Shown here piece after piece: positions 26,197-34,999 of a stretch of DNA of 64,000 bases. How positions within the stretch are numbered: the stretch's first letter is position 1; every line of letters begins with the position of its first letter. Made by a program: the position numbers and the translations under genes. The notes under the pieces are model-generated. The model was not told the origin of the DNA, did not search any database, and was given only the letters and a program-made list of their open reading frames with translations. Origin of the DNA: Halohasta litchfieldiae (GTDB lineage Archaea; Halobacteriota; Halobacteria; Halobacteriales; Haloferacaceae); the NCBI RefSeq assembly GCF_002788215.1, contig NZ_CP024845.1, positions 310,001 to 374,000 on the forward strand, in the 5' to 3' direction.

Positions 26197-26883
26197 CTAC
26201 CCCAGTAGGAACTGCTTAACGGTTTTTCCATACAGTGAGGCCGCATCCCGTGTCGAGGTCGACAGGGCTGTATCCAGCGCGCTCGCGGCATCCGTGAGCA
26301 CGCCATCGCCGTGACCGACGAGAATTCGGTCGGGACTATATCGGTCGAGCGCGTCTCGTGGCGGACTCAGCCGGAGCATGGGATGGACGCCGAGTCGTTC
26401 GCCATCAGTGAGGAAGTAGTCGGCTGTGCCGACCGACTCGGGGACGACGAGCGTTCCGGTGTCGGGGTTGTGGAGTCCAGCCTCCTGCCACGGCGGGAGC
26501 GACGAGGTGCGGATCTCGAATAGTTCGTAGCCGGACTCGCCGAGTTCTCCGGTGAACCGCTCGATGGGGGCGTCTATCTTCGAGGCGACGCCGCTCATCC
26601 ACGTCGGGAGGTGGACCGCAACATCGTGTCGACGGGCTATTTTGGCGGCATCGCGCTTGTGGCGATCCAGACAGACGACGACGCCAGCGACGTCGCCGAA
26701 CTCCGCCAGCAGGTCGTCGAGACCGTCGGCGTCGACCGGGTCGACGAGCCAGAGGCCGTCGTCGGTGGCAAGGGCGTGACTCGCGCGTTCCATCGCCTCA
26801 TCGGGGTAGGCGATCCATCCCACGCCACCCTCGAAGCGGTCTATCTCGCGAAGCGCTGTCGACCCGTTTCCTTTCATCGGCAT
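26197..26883 (-). CDS. Metallo-beta-lactamase-fold-like protein, active site apparently degenerate
   Basis: The 228-residue protein has alternating strands reminiscent of MBL-fold hydrolases: GLWLVDPVDADGLDDLLAEF, VVVCLDRHKRDAAKIARRHD and RILVGHGDGVL near the C-terminus. The usual HxHxDH motif is replaced by LDRHKRDA, so metal-dependent hydrolysis is doubtful. It is likely co-transcribed with the downstream gene at 25766. Confidence 0.55.
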   Translation of the reverse strand: MPMKGNGSTALREIDRFEGGVGWIAYPDEAMERASHALATDDGLWLVDPVDADGLDDLLAEFGDVAGVVVCLDRHKRDAAKIARRHDVAVHLPTWMSGVASKIDAPIERFTGELGESGYELFEIRTSSLPPWQEAGLHNPDTGTLVVPESVGTADYFLTDGERLGVHPMLRLSPPRDALDRYSPDRILVGHGDGVLTDAASALDTALSTSTRDAASLYGKTVKQFLLG

Positions 26884-26938
26884 ACCGGATACAGGTGCCG
26901 AACAGGCTTAAAAACCGGGCAAGCGGCGGTCGAGTCGG

Positions 26939-27223
26939 CTACAATCGGTCGGTATTGATCTGTATCTCCGCCGGCGTGACGACCAGAAACTCTCGGAAAT
27001 GCATGAGTTCGCCGCCCATATCCTTGACCTCACGGGCGAAGCCGGAGGCCAGTGTGTTGAGATCACCCTCCACCGAGAGGACGAGGATGTTGCCCTGTGT
27101 GACCGCCTGAATCCACTCCTCGGAGGATGTCTCGCCGTTGAGTACGCCCAGCACTACCTGATCGCTCGGGAGGTCGCCGAGTTCCGCCTCTGCGTCCCGC
27201 AGATCGAGATCGAAATCGGTCAT
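26939..27223 (-). CDS. DUF5779 family protein
   Basis: A 94-residue acidic protein, MTDFDLDLRDAEAELGDLPS onward, with VVLGVLNGETSSEEWIQAVT and the closing MGGELMHFREFLVVTPAEI. I recall this as a conserved haloarchaeal DUF5779 protein. Function unknown. It is a single gene just before the leuA regulatory region. Confidence 0.7.
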   Translation of the reverse strand: MTDFDLDLRDAEAELGDLPSDQVVLGVLNGETSSEEWIQAVTQGNILVLSVEGDLNTLASGFAREVKDMGGELMHFREFLVVTPAEIQINTDRL

Positions 27224-27534
27224 ACCCGTTCGTTATCACCGGAGACGAAAAGCGTTCGGACGCAGGGACCTATTTGAACGGCTGACTGCTGGCCTCGGTC
27301 GACCGTCTCTCTCCATCTCGTGGCCCGAACAGTGGACTCGTACTGTCGAGAGCTGTATATAAATGTACGATTGGGAACCGTTTCGACGATCAGTCCGTGG
27401 TCGACCAACTGGATGGGGCAGGGCTGAAACCCGAGATGTCTCCAGAGAGATTCGAACGGTACCGGTCGACGGACGGTCATCCGACCCACAAAAACGGAGG
27501 ATTTATATACACTGTCGGCCATGCCATGAAGTAC
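27224..27534. promoter_or_regulatory. leuA upstream region with two TATA-like boxes
   Basis: This 311-base interval holds no convincing gene. TGTATATAAAT at about 27354-27363 and ATTTATATAC at about 27501-27509 are both good haloarchaeal TATA boxes on the plus strand. The second lies about 25 bases before ATG 27526/27535 and fits a leaderless leuA transcript. The first would give a transcript with a leader of about 150 bases. Open frames across it look like chance. Confidence 0.55.
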
Positions 27535-28762
27535 ATGTCTCACAACGACACGGAGGACTCGTCGGATTCACCGGCGGATCGAGTTCTTCGAGGGCACATT
27601 AGACAGCACTGACGAAATAGAGTCAGTACGTATTTTCGACACGACGCTGCGTGACGGCGAGCAGTCGCCACGGACGTCGTTCGACTACAATGATAAGCGC
27701 GCCATCGCCGAGCTGCTCGACGAGATGGGTACCCACGTCATCGAGGCTGGGTTCCCCGTCAACTCCGAGCCGGAGTTCGAGGCGGTCTCGGACATTGCGG
27801 CCTCAACCGATGCGACGACCTGTGGCCTCGCCCGGGTCGTCGACAAGGACGTCGAGGCGGCGATTGACGCGGGCGTGGATATGGTTCACGTCTTCGTGAG
27901 CACAAGCGACGTGCAGCTCCAGGACTCGATGCACGCGAGCCGCGACGAGGCAATCGATCGCGCGGTCCACTGCGTCGAGATGGTACGGGACGCTGGGCTG
28001 GAGGTCATGTTCTCACCGATGGACGCCACCCGGACCAACGAGGCGTTCCTCATCAAGGTAGTCGAGGCAGTCACCGAGGCTGGCGTCGACTGGATCAACA
28101 TCCCCGACACCTGCGGTGTCGCAACCCCCTCGCGGTTTGCGAAGCTCATCGAGGTAGTCGGCGAACACACCGACGCACGGATCGATGTCCACACCCACGA
28201 CGACTTCGGGCTGGCCAGCGCAAATGCCCTCTCGGGCTTCGAGGCCGGTGCCCATCAGGCACAGGTCTCGGTCAACGGGATCGGCGAGCGCGCCGGCAAC
28301 GCGGCCTACGAAGAGGTCGTCATGTCGGCCGAGAGCCTCTACAACGTCGACACCGGGATCGATACAACCCGGATCACGGAGTTGGCTCGCTTGGTCGAAG
28401 AGAAGTCGGACATCCCGATTCCGGTCAATAAGGCGGTTGTCGGCCGCAACGCGTTCGCCCACGAGAGTGGGATTCACGCCGCTGGCGTGATGGAAAACAC
28501 CGACACGTTCGAACCCGGCGTGATGACCCCCGAGATGGTCGGGGCCTCCCGAGAGTTCGTCCTCGGCAAACACACCGGGACCCACTCGGTGCGCAAACGG
28601 CTGGAGGAGGCTGGCTACGCGCCAACTGACTCCGAAGTGCGGGCGGTCACCAAGCTCGTCAAGGAGTTCGGTGCTGAAAAGCAGAAAGTCACCGACACTG
28701 TCATCGAGCGGTTTGCCGACGAGGTTGGTGTTCAGCGGGAGCCCGAGGAGGTCCGGACCTGA
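27535..28762 (+). CDS. leuA: 2-isopropylmalate synthase (LeuA type), 5' end frameshifted
   Basis: The enzyme condenses acetyl-CoA with 2-oxoisovalerate in leucine synthesis. The conserved reading frame covers about 27578-28762, with IEFFEGTLDSTDEIESVRIF, the catalytic FDTTLRDGEQSPR, HTHDDFGLASANALSGFEAG and NAFAHESGIHAAGV. No start codon precedes this motif in frame. An in-frame TGA lies at 27527, and the next ATG (27725) would remove the active-site motif. The promoter-matched ATG 27535 is in another frame. The C-terminal LeuA regulatory domain is absent. Citramalate or homocitrate synthase is the alternative; the ilv/leu cluster favours LeuA. Confidence 0.8.
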
Positions 28763-28829
28763 TGGCCTCTCCCGGGACAGCTTTTACCGGTGAGCAACAG
28801 CAGTATCCCGAGGCTCGTCTAACGCGTAA

Positions 28830-28838
28830 GTATTATAA
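28830..28838 (+). promoter_or_regulatory. TATA box for the ilvB leader
   Basis: GTATTATAA is a TATA-type element about 27-35 bases before the leader peptide ATG at 28865. It would place transcription start at or just before that codon. Confidence 0.55.
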
Positions 28839-28864
28839 TGACAGACCGTGTTCCATCGGGTACA

Positions 28865-28945
28865 ATGCGACAGCGCACCTCAACTCGCGGTCTTCGGTCC
28901 CGTCGAGCGGTCGCTGTCGACGTCCTCGGTATTGTAGGGGCCTAA
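28865..28945 (+). CDS. Putative 26-residue leader peptide of the ilv operon
   Basis: ATG 28865 opens a 26-codon frame that is too short for routine ORF calling. It is Arg/Ser/Thr-rich first (MRQRTSTRGLRSRR) and then ends AVAVDVLGIVGA, with seven Val, Leu or Ile among the last eleven residues, the products of this pathway. Its TAA stop lies in the loop of the GGGGC-CTAA-GCCCC hairpin at 28937-28950. A TATA box is correctly spaced upstream. This resembles amino acid attenuator leaders of bacterial ilv operons; function in an archaeon is inference. Confidence 0.5.
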   Translation: MRQRTSTRGLRSRRAVAVDVLGIVGA

Positions 28946-28950
28946 GCCCC
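28937..28950 (+). terminator. Attenuator-like hairpin enclosing the leader stop codon
   Basis: GGGGC (28937-28941) pairs with GCCCC (28946-28950) around the loop CTAA. The loop contains the stop codon of the leader peptide, and CCTTTTA follows about 8 bases later. A ribosome at the stop would prevent folding. The T-run is short, so intrinsic termination is uncertain. Confidence 0.45.
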
Positions 28951-28991
28951 ACATACACCTTTTACCACCGAGACGAGCCGAGTTTCCAGCC

Positions 28992-29010
28992 GACCACCCA
29001 GTTGGTGGTC
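28992..29010 (+). promoter_or_regulatory. Second hairpin in the ilvB leader
   Basis: GACCACC (28992-28998) pairs perfectly with GGTGGTC (29004-29010) around a CAGTT loop. It lies between the leader peptide hairpin and the ilvB ribosome-binding region. No T-run follows, so it is not a simple terminator. Confidence 0.5.
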
Positions 29011-29040
29011 AGTTCCCAACATAACCCGAGCCGACAGCAT

Positions 29041-29130
29041 ATGACCAGATTCACACACACATCACAGCCCGGACGCACAGCCAGCGGATCGAAACTGACA
29101 CCTACTCCAGCGGGAGGAGCCTATACATGA
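29041..29130 (+). CDS. Possible second leader ORF, Thr-rich, overlapping the ilvB start
   Basis: A 29-codon frame starts MTRFTHTSQPGRTASGSK and ends AYT, with its TGA overlapping the ilvB ATG as ATGA. Thr makes up about a quarter of the residues. The overlap would couple ilvB translation to it. A good GGAGG at 29114-29118 lies inside it and serves ilvB. Whether it is translated is unknown. Confidence 0.3.
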   Translation: MTRFTHTSQPGRTASGSKLTPTPAGGAYT

Positions 29131-30899
29131 GCGACTCCGCACAGACTACTCCCGACACCGATGCTGACTCCGAGGCGTCGACGGCAGCTGACGACGCCCA
29201 CGAACAGGAGCCCGTCACTGACGGCTCGTCGTCGGTCGTTCGCGCCCTCGAAAACGCCGGCGTCGAACACGCCTTCGGCGTTCAGGGCGGCGCAATCATG
29301 CCGATCTACGACGCGCTGTGGAACTCCGATATCGAACACATCACGATGGCCCACGAACAGGGTGCCTCCCACGCCGCCGACGCCTACGGTGTCGTCGCTG
29401 GCTCGGCGGGCATCTGTCTCGCCACGTCGGGGCCGGGCGCGACGAACCTCGTCACCGGGATCGCGGACGCCAACATGGATTCGGACGCGATGGTCGCACT
29501 CACTGGCCAGGTGCCGAGCGATATGGTCGGCTCCGACGCGTTCCAAGAGACCGACACCACCGGCGTCACGATGCCGATCACCAAACACAACTGGTTTGCG
29601 AACTCCGCCGACACCATCGGCAACACGGTTGGCAACGCGCTTGCGCTGGCCGAATCCGGTCGACCGGGGCCGACGCTTGTCGACCTGCCGAAAGACGTGA
29701 GCTTCGAGGAGACCGATGTCGAACCGGGCGAGCCACAGGTTCCGGCTGGCTCCGAGCCGCCGACCGAGGCCGACGCCGAGCAGATCGACGAGGCCGCCCG
29801 CGCAATCGAGCGCGCAGAGAAACCGCTTCTCCTGCTCGGTGGCGGCGTGATGAAGGCCAACGCCTGCGAGACCGCCCGCGCCTTCGCGCGCGATCACGGT
29901 ATCCCGGTCGTCACAACCATGCCCGGTATCGGCACGTTCCCCGAGGACGACGAGCTGTGTCTCTCGTGGGCGGGCATGCACGGCACCGGTTACGCCAACA
30001 TGGCGATCACCCATACCGACTGTCTGATCGGTGTCGGTACGCGGTTCGACGACCGACTCACCGGTGGGATCGACACCTTCGCGCCCGAAGCGGAGGTCGT
30101 CCACGTCGACATCGATGCCGCCGAAATCAGCAAGAATATTCACGCCGACTACCCCTGTATCGGGGATGCTGGCACGGTCCTCGATCAGCTGACTGACGAG
30201 ATGGAGCACAACCCGGATGCCCGCGAATGGCGCGAGCAGTGTCTGACGTGGCAAGACGAGTATCCGATGGATTACCCGGTCGACGAGAACGCTCCCCTGC
30301 GACCGGAGTTCATCGTCGAAGCCTTCGACGAGGCAACCGACGACAACACCATCGTGACATCTGGTGTCGGCCAACACCAGATGTGGGCCGCCCAGTACTG
30401 GGAGTTCACCCAGCCCCGGACGTGGGTTTCCTCCCACGGACTGGGGACGATGGGGTATGGGCTTCCGGCAACTATCGGCGCGCGGTTTGCGGCCGACGAC
30501 GACCAAGACATCGTCTGTTTCGACGGCGATGGCTCGTTCCTCATGACGCTGCAGGAGCTTTCGGTCGCGGTCCGCGAGGATCTGGATATCACGATTGCAG
30601 TGCTCAACAACGAGTACGTCGGGATGGTCCGGCAGTGGCAGGACGCCTTCTTCGATGGCCGCCACATGGCCTCGGAGTACAACTGGATGCCGGAGTTCGA
30701 CAAACTGGCCCAGGCCTTCGGCGCACAGGGCTGGCGCGTCGACAACTACGACGAGGTCGCCCCCGCCGTCGAAGAGGCACTCGCCTACGACGGCCCCTCG
30801 GTGATCGACTTCCATATCGACCCCGAAGCGAACGTCTACCCGATGGTCGCCAGCGGCGCACCAAATGGCAAATTTGCACTCTCGGAGGATCAGCTATGA
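29127..30899 (+). CDS. ilvB: Acetolactate synthase, catalytic subunit
   Basis: This thiamine diphosphate enzyme forms acetolactate or acetohydroxybutyrate, the first common step of Val/Leu/Ile synthesis. The 590-residue protein has an acidic N-terminal extension of about 35 residues, catalytic Glu77 (MAHEQGASHAADAYG), the FAD-domain block GIGTFPEDDELCLSWAGMHG and the TPP motif GDGSFLMTLQELSVA at about 467 followed by VLNNEYVGMVRQWQ. GGAGG sits 9 bases before ATG 29127. The stop overlaps ilvN as ATGA. Confidence 0.95.
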   Translation: MSDSAQTTPDTDADSEASTAADDAHEQEPVTDGSSSVVRALENAGVEHAFGVQGGAIMPIYDALWNSDIEHITMAHEQGASHAADAYGVVAGSAGICLATSGPGATNLVTGIADANMDSDAMVALTGQVPSDMVGSDAFQETDTTGVTMPITKHNWFANSADTIGNTVGNALALAESGRPGPTLVDLPKDVSFEETDVEPGEPQVPAGSEPPTEADAEQIDEAARAIERAEKPLLLLGGGVMKANACETARAFARDHGIPVVTTMPGIGTFPEDDELCLSWAGMHGTGYANMAITHTDCLIGVGTRFDDRLTGGIDTFAPEAEVVHVDIDAAEISKNIHADYPCIGDAGTVLDQLTDEMEHNPDAREWREQCLTWQDEYPMDYPVDENAPLRPEFIVEAFDEATDDNTIVTSGVGQHQMWAAQYWEFTQPRTWVSSHGLGTMGYGLPATIGARFAADDDQDIVCFDGDGSFLMTLQELSVAVREDLDITIAVLNNEYVGMVRQWQDAFFDGRHMASEYNWMPEFDKLAQAFGAQGWRVDNYDEVAPAVEEALAYDGPSVIDFHIDPEANVYPMVASGAPNGKFALSEDQL

Positions 30900-31597
30900 G
30901 TCAGAACGAGCAGGGTCTCGAAGGCCCACGACCTGAAGAACGACCACACCCAGATGGACGGCGCAATAGCCAAGGAATTCGGATCGACCCCGAGGTCGAA
31001 GCCGAGCCTGACAGCCGGACCGCGATGGTGTCGGCGCTGGTCGAACACGAACCGGGCGTGTTGGCCCGTGTCTCGGGACTGTTCAGCCGTCGACAGTTCA
31101 ACATCGAGAGCCTCACCGTCGGCCCAACGACGGTCGACGGCAACGCCCGAATCACGCTGATCGTCGAAGAGACCGAGCCCGGCATCGATCAGGTCAAAAA
31201 ACAGCTGGCAAAGCTCAAGCCGGTGATCTCGGTGGGCGAACTCGAAGAGCGCGCGATTCGCTCCGAACTCGTGCTCCTGAAGGTCAACGGCGGCGAGCCG
31301 GACAAGGTCCAGGCGATCACCGAGATGTACGACGGGACAACGCTGGATGCTGGTCCGCGAACGATCACTGTCCAGTTGACCGGCAAACACGACGAGATCG
31401 AAGACGCACTCGACGCCTACCGGCAGTTCGGCATCATCGAGATCGCCCGGACGGGGCCAACCGCGCTTTCGCGCGGTGATCGGCCCACAACCCCCGGCGA
31501 GAAGCCCGCTGCGGAGGCAACGGCGGTCGGCGTCGAGCCAGACGGCGGCAGTGAACAGACCGGCGAAAGCGAGAGCCAAGCCGAAACCACCAACTAA
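30896..31597 (+). CDS. ilvN: Acetolactate synthase, regulatory subunit
   Basis: The ACT-domain subunit stimulates IlvB and confers Val feedback inhibition. It begins at ATG 30896, overlapping the ilvB stop. After about 40 acidic residues comes the ACT domain ([34 protein letters not shown]), then the C-terminal domain ([40 protein letters not shown]). A low-complexity tail of about 40 residues with many Glu/Gln/Thr extends beyond the usual family end. Total 233 residues. Confidence 0.94.
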   Translation: MSQNEQGLEGPRPEERPHPDGRRNSQGIRIDPEVEAEPDSRTAMVSALVEHEPGVLARVSGLFSRRQFNIESLTVGPTTVDGNARITLIVEETEPGIDQVKKQLAKLKPVISVGELEERAIRSELVLLKVNGGEPDKVQAITEMYDGTTLDAGPRTITVQLTGKHDEIEDALDAYRQFGIIEIARTGPTALSRGDRPTTPGEKPAAEATAVGVEPDGGSEQTGESESQAETTN

Positions 31598-31619
31598 CAG
31601 CGGAGTAATTTACACATAC

Positions 31620-32627
31620 ATGGCAGACGAACTCGACGCGACAATCTACTACGACGACGACGCAGACAGCACGTATCTCGACGACACGACGGTTGCGGTC
31701 CTCGGCTACGGCAGCCAGGGCCACGCCCACGCCCAGAACCTCAACGACAGCGGTGTCGACGTGGTTGTCGGGCTCCGAAAGGGCTCGTCGTCACGCAAAG
31801 CCGCGAAAGCAGACGGACTCGATGTCCTGACCCCGGTCAAAGCCGCCGCACAGGCCGAGGTCGTCTCGATTCTGGTCCCTGACACGGTTCAGGCAACCGT
31901 CTACGATCAGATCAAAGACGAACTCGACGAGGGAGATACCCTCCAGTTCGCCCACGGCTTCAACATCCACTACAGCCAAATCGAGCCACGAGACGATATC
32001 GACGTGACGCTCGTCGCCCCGAAATCGCCGGGCCACCTGGTCCGCCGGAACTACGAGGCCGACGAGGGAACGCCCGGACTGGTCGCGGTCTACCAGGACG
32101 TCACCGGCGACGCCAAAGAGCGCGCGCTGGCCTACGCAAAAGGAATCGGCTGTACCCGTGCAGGCACCATCGAGACCACGTTCCGCGAGGAGACCGAAAC
32201 CGACCTATTCGGTGAACAGGCCGTCCTCTGTGGCGGCGTCACCAGCCTCGTCAAACAGGCCTACGAGACGCTCGTCGAAGCAGGCTACAGCGAGGAGATG
32301 GCCTACTTCGAGTGTATGAACGAACTCAAACTGATTGTCGACCTCATGTACGAGGGCGGACTCAGCGAAATGTGGGATTCAGTCTCTGATACCGCCGAGT
32401 ACGGCGGTCTCACCCGCGGCGACCGCGTCGTCGACGAACACGCACGCGAGCAGATGGAGCAGGTTCTCGAAGAGGTCCAAGACGGCACGTTTGCCCGCCA
32501 GTGGATTCTGGAGAACCAGGCCGGTCGACCAGGCTACAACCAGATTCGAGACGCCGAGAAGAACCACGAGATCGAAGCCGTCGGCAAGGAGCTTCGCGGC
32601 CTGTTCTCGTGGGCCGACGAGGAATAG
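31620..32627 (+). CDS. ilvC: Ketol-acid reductoisomerase
   Basis: IlvC isomerises and reduces acetolactate with NADPH. The 335-residue class I enzyme has [20 protein letters not shown] as the dinucleotide-binding site, then [34 protein letters not shown] and the metal-binding helix with [15 protein letters not shown] and [23 protein letters not shown] 31620 was chosen because the upstream part of the open frame is the ilvN coding region. Spacing to ilvN is 22 bases. Confidence 0.96.
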   Translation: MADELDATIYYDDDADSTYLDDTTVAVLGYGSQGHAHAQNLNDSGVDVVVGLRKGSSSRKAAKADGLDVLTPVKAAAQAEVVSILVPDTVQATVYDQIKDELDEGDTLQFAHGFNIHYSQIEPRDDIDVTLVAPKSPGHLVRRNYEADEGTPGLVAVYQDVTGDAKERALAYAKGIGCTRAGTIETTFREETETDLFGEQAVLCGGVTSLVKQAYETLVEAGYSEEMAYFECMNELKLIVDLMYEGGLSEMWDSVSDTAEYGGLTRGDRVVDEHAREQMEQVLEEVQDGTFARQWILENQAGRPGYNQIRDAEKNHEIEAVGKELRGLFSWADEE

Positions 32628-32631
32628 ATAT

Positions 32632-32871
32632 ATGACAGACGACCAGACGATGAGCGAAACCGATCACACTCATCCACACACCGGCGATACGTTTGGGTCG
32701 GTCTACCGGCGCGGGCCGGTGGCCGCCGACGGTGGCACGGATGCGGCGACAGACAAATCAACCGTTGAGGACGTAGAGACGCCTACAATGAAAGACGTCG
32801 ACCACACCTCAACGGCTGGCACGGTACGACACATCTGGGATCGCGGGACCCAGAACGGAGCACACAGATGA
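32632..32871 (+). CDS. Small conserved ORF between ilvC and leuC
   Basis: A 79-residue hydrophilic protein starts at ATG 32632, five bases after ilvC, and its stop overlaps the leuC start as ATGA. It is His/Asp/Thr-rich, with segments [17 protein letters not shown] and [17 protein letters not shown] recall a short hypothetical gene at this position in other haloarchaea. No domain is recognised. Its position argues for co-translation with leucine enzymes. Confidence 0.65.
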   Translation: MTDDQTMSETDHTHPHTGDTFGSVYRRGPVAADGGTDAATDKSTVEDVETPTMKDVDHTSTAGTVRHIWDRGTQNGAHR

Positions 32872-34289
32872 GCAAGGGAACACTGTACGACAAGGTATGG
32901 GAGCAACACAAGGTAACTGAACTGCCGACCGGACAGACACAACTGTTCGTCGGCCTTCACCTCATTCACGAGGTGACGAGTCCACAGGCCTTCGGCATGC
33001 TCCGCGAGCGCGGACTCGATGTCGCCTACCCGAAGCTCACCCACGCAACTGTCGACCACATCGTTCCGACCGCCGACCAGTCCCGTCCCTACGGCGACGA
33101 TGCGGCCGAAACGATGATGGCCGAACTCGAAGAAAATGTCCGTGACTCGGGCATCGTCTTCGACGACCCCAACACCGGCAACCAGGGAATCGTCCACGTT
33201 ATCGGACCCGAGCAGGGAATCACCCAGCCCGGGATGACGATTGTCTGCGGTGACAGCCACACGTCGACCCACGGCGCGTTCGGCGCGCTTGCGTTCGGGA
33301 TCGGCACCAGCCAGATCCGCGATGTCCTCGCGACGGGGACGATTGCGATGGAGAAACAGAAGGTCCGCAAGATCGAAGTGACTGGTGAACTCGGTGAGGG
33401 CGTCACGGCCAAGGACATCATCCTCACGATCATCCGGAAACTCGGTACCGACGGCGGCGTCGGCTACGTCTACGAGTACGCCGGCGAGGCCATCGAGAAC
33501 CTCGGGATGGAAGGCCGCATGAGCATCTGTAACATGTCCATCGAGGGCGGTGCTCGCGCGGGCTACGTCAACCCCGACGAGACCACCTACGAGTGGCTCG
33601 AACAAACTGACGCGTTCAAACACGAACCCGAGCGATTCGCGGAACTCAAAGAGTACTGGGAGTCGATCAGCAGCGATGACGACGCTGAGTACGACGATGT
33701 CGTCACCATCGATGGTTCGGAAATCGAGCCGGTCGTCACCTGGGGAACGACTCCCGGTCAGGGGATCGGCATCTCCGAACAGATTCCGGAGCCAGAAACG
33801 CTGTCGAAGGAAAAACAGGAGACCGCCCGTGGCTCGATGAAACACATGCGCGTCGAGCCCGGCGAGTCGATGGAGGGCTACCCAATCGATGTCGCCTTCC
33901 TCGGTTCCTGTACGAACGCCCGATTGCCAGATCTGCGCGCAGCCGCCGAACTGGTCGAAGGTCGAGAGGTCGACCCAGACGTCCGAGCGATGGTCGTCCC
34001 CGGCAGCCAGCGCGTCAAAGCCGCCGCTGAGAAAGAGGGTCTCGACGAGATCTTCAAGGAGGCTGGCTTCGACTGGCGCGGTGCTGGCTGTTCGATGTGT
34101 CTCGGCATGAACGAGGATCAGCTGGAAGGCGACGAAGCCTGTGCCTCGTCGTCGAACCGGAACTTCGTCGGTCGACAGGGCTCGAAGGATGGCCGAACGA
34201 TCCTGATGAGTCCGATCATGGTCGTGGCCGCCGCGGTGACCGGCGAGGTCACTGACGTCCGCGAACTCGAGGAGGTGGTCGCCGCATGA
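32868..34289 (+). CDS. leuC: 3-isopropylmalate dehydratase large subunit
   Basis: With LeuD it isomerises 2- to 3-isopropylmalate. The 473-residue aconitase-family protein begins [20 protein letters not shown]. It carries [20 protein letters not shown] and the three [4Fe-4S] ligands Cys348 ([11 protein letters not shown]), Cys408 and Cys411 ([11 protein letters not shown]). It overlaps the preceding small ORF and leuD, each by an ATGA junction. Confidence 0.95.
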   Translation: MSKGTLYDKVWEQHKVTELPTGQTQLFVGLHLIHEVTSPQAFGMLRERGLDVAYPKLTHATVDHIVPTADQSRPYGDDAAETMMAELEENVRDSGIVFDDPNTGNQGIVHVIGPEQGITQPGMTIVCGDSHTSTHGAFGALAFGIGTSQIRDVLATGTIAMEKQKVRKIEVTGELGEGVTAKDIILTIIRKLGTDGGVGYVYEYAGEAIENLGMEGRMSICNMSIEGGARAGYVNPDETTYEWLEQTDAFKHEPERFAELKEYWESISSDDDAEYDDVVTIDGSEIEPVVTWGTTPGQGIGISEQIPEPETLSKEKQETARGSMKHMRVEPGESMEGYPIDVAFLGSCTNARLPDLRAAAELVEGREVDPDVRAMVVPGSQRVKAAAEKEGLDEIFKEAGFDWRGAGCSMCLGMNEDQLEGDEACASSSNRNFVGRQGSKDGRTILMSPIMVVAAAVTGEVTDVRELEEVVAA

Positions 34290-34918
34290 GCGACGGACCA
34301 GCAGAGATCGTTACGTCCGTTTCGGGAACCGGTGTTCCGGTCCGCGGCAACGATATCGACACCGACCAGGTCATCCCGGCGCGGTTCATGAAGGTCGTCA
34401 CCTTCGAAGGCCTCGGCGAGTTCGCCTTCTTCGACCTCCGGTTCGATGACGACGACAACGAGAAGGACCATCCGTTTAACGAGCCGCAGTTCCAGAACGC
34501 GAACGTGCTGGCGGTCAACAACAACTTCGGCTGTGGCTCCTCCCGCGAGCACGCCCCACAGGCGCTGATGCGCTGGGGGATCGACGCCATCGTCGGCGAG
34601 AGCTTCGCCGAGATTTTCGCGGGCAACTGCCTGGCACTCGGCATTCCGACGGTGACGGTTTCGCCCGATGAGGCCGAAGCCCTGCAGGACTTCATCGATG
34701 AGAACCCTGATGCTGAAATCGACGTCGACGTCGAAAACGAGACCGTCTCCTACGGCGAGACGGTCGTCGAGGCGACGGTCGACGATGCCCAGCGAAAGGC
34801 GCTGGTCGAGGGTGTCTGGGATACGACCGCGCTGATGAAGTCGAACGCGAACACGGTTCGTGAGAAGGCCAAGTCGCTGCCGTACGTTCGGGACAGCGAG
34901 ATTCCGGCCGACGACTGA
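34286..34918 (+). CDS. leuD: 3-isopropylmalate dehydratase small subunit
   Basis: The 210-residue swivelling-domain partner of LeuC contains [16 protein letters not shown] and the substrate-binding block [20 protein letters not shown]. The length is a little above archaeal LeuD because of a C-terminal extension (after about 165). It overlaps leuC by four bases. Confidence 0.95.
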   Translation: MSDGPAEIVTSVSGTGVPVRGNDIDTDQVIPARFMKVVTFEGLGEFAFFDLRFDDDDNEKDHPFNEPQFQNANVLAVNNNFGCGSSREHAPQALMRWGIDAIVGESFAEIFAGNCLALGIPTVTVSPDEAEALQDFIDENPDAEIDVDVENETVSYGETVVEATVDDAQRKALVEGVWDTTALMKSNANTVREKAKSLPYVRDSEIPADD

Positions 34919-34972
34919 GAACTGACCACCTGCTGCGGCTCTCAGCTACTCGGTCGACACATCGACATTCTC

Positions 34973-34980
34973 TTTATATT
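34973..34980 (+). promoter_or_regulatory. TATA box of leuB
   Basis: TTTATATT is centred about 24 bases before ATG 35000. This suits a leaderless leuB transcript separate from the upstream operon. Confidence 0.55.
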
Positions 34981-34999
34981 CCTCCGTAGAGAGTACTCC

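Noticed and set aside
27397-27612. 71-codon frame starting GTG 27397 upstream of leuA as an independent gene
   Set aside because: Its last part coincides with the displaced leuA N-terminus and the first part has no recognisable features. It is better treated as part of the leuA frameshift problem.
29121-30815. 564-codon open frame antisense to ilvB
   Set aside because: Same codon-bias artefact. The plus-strand IlvB has all motifs and is overlapped correctly with ilvN.
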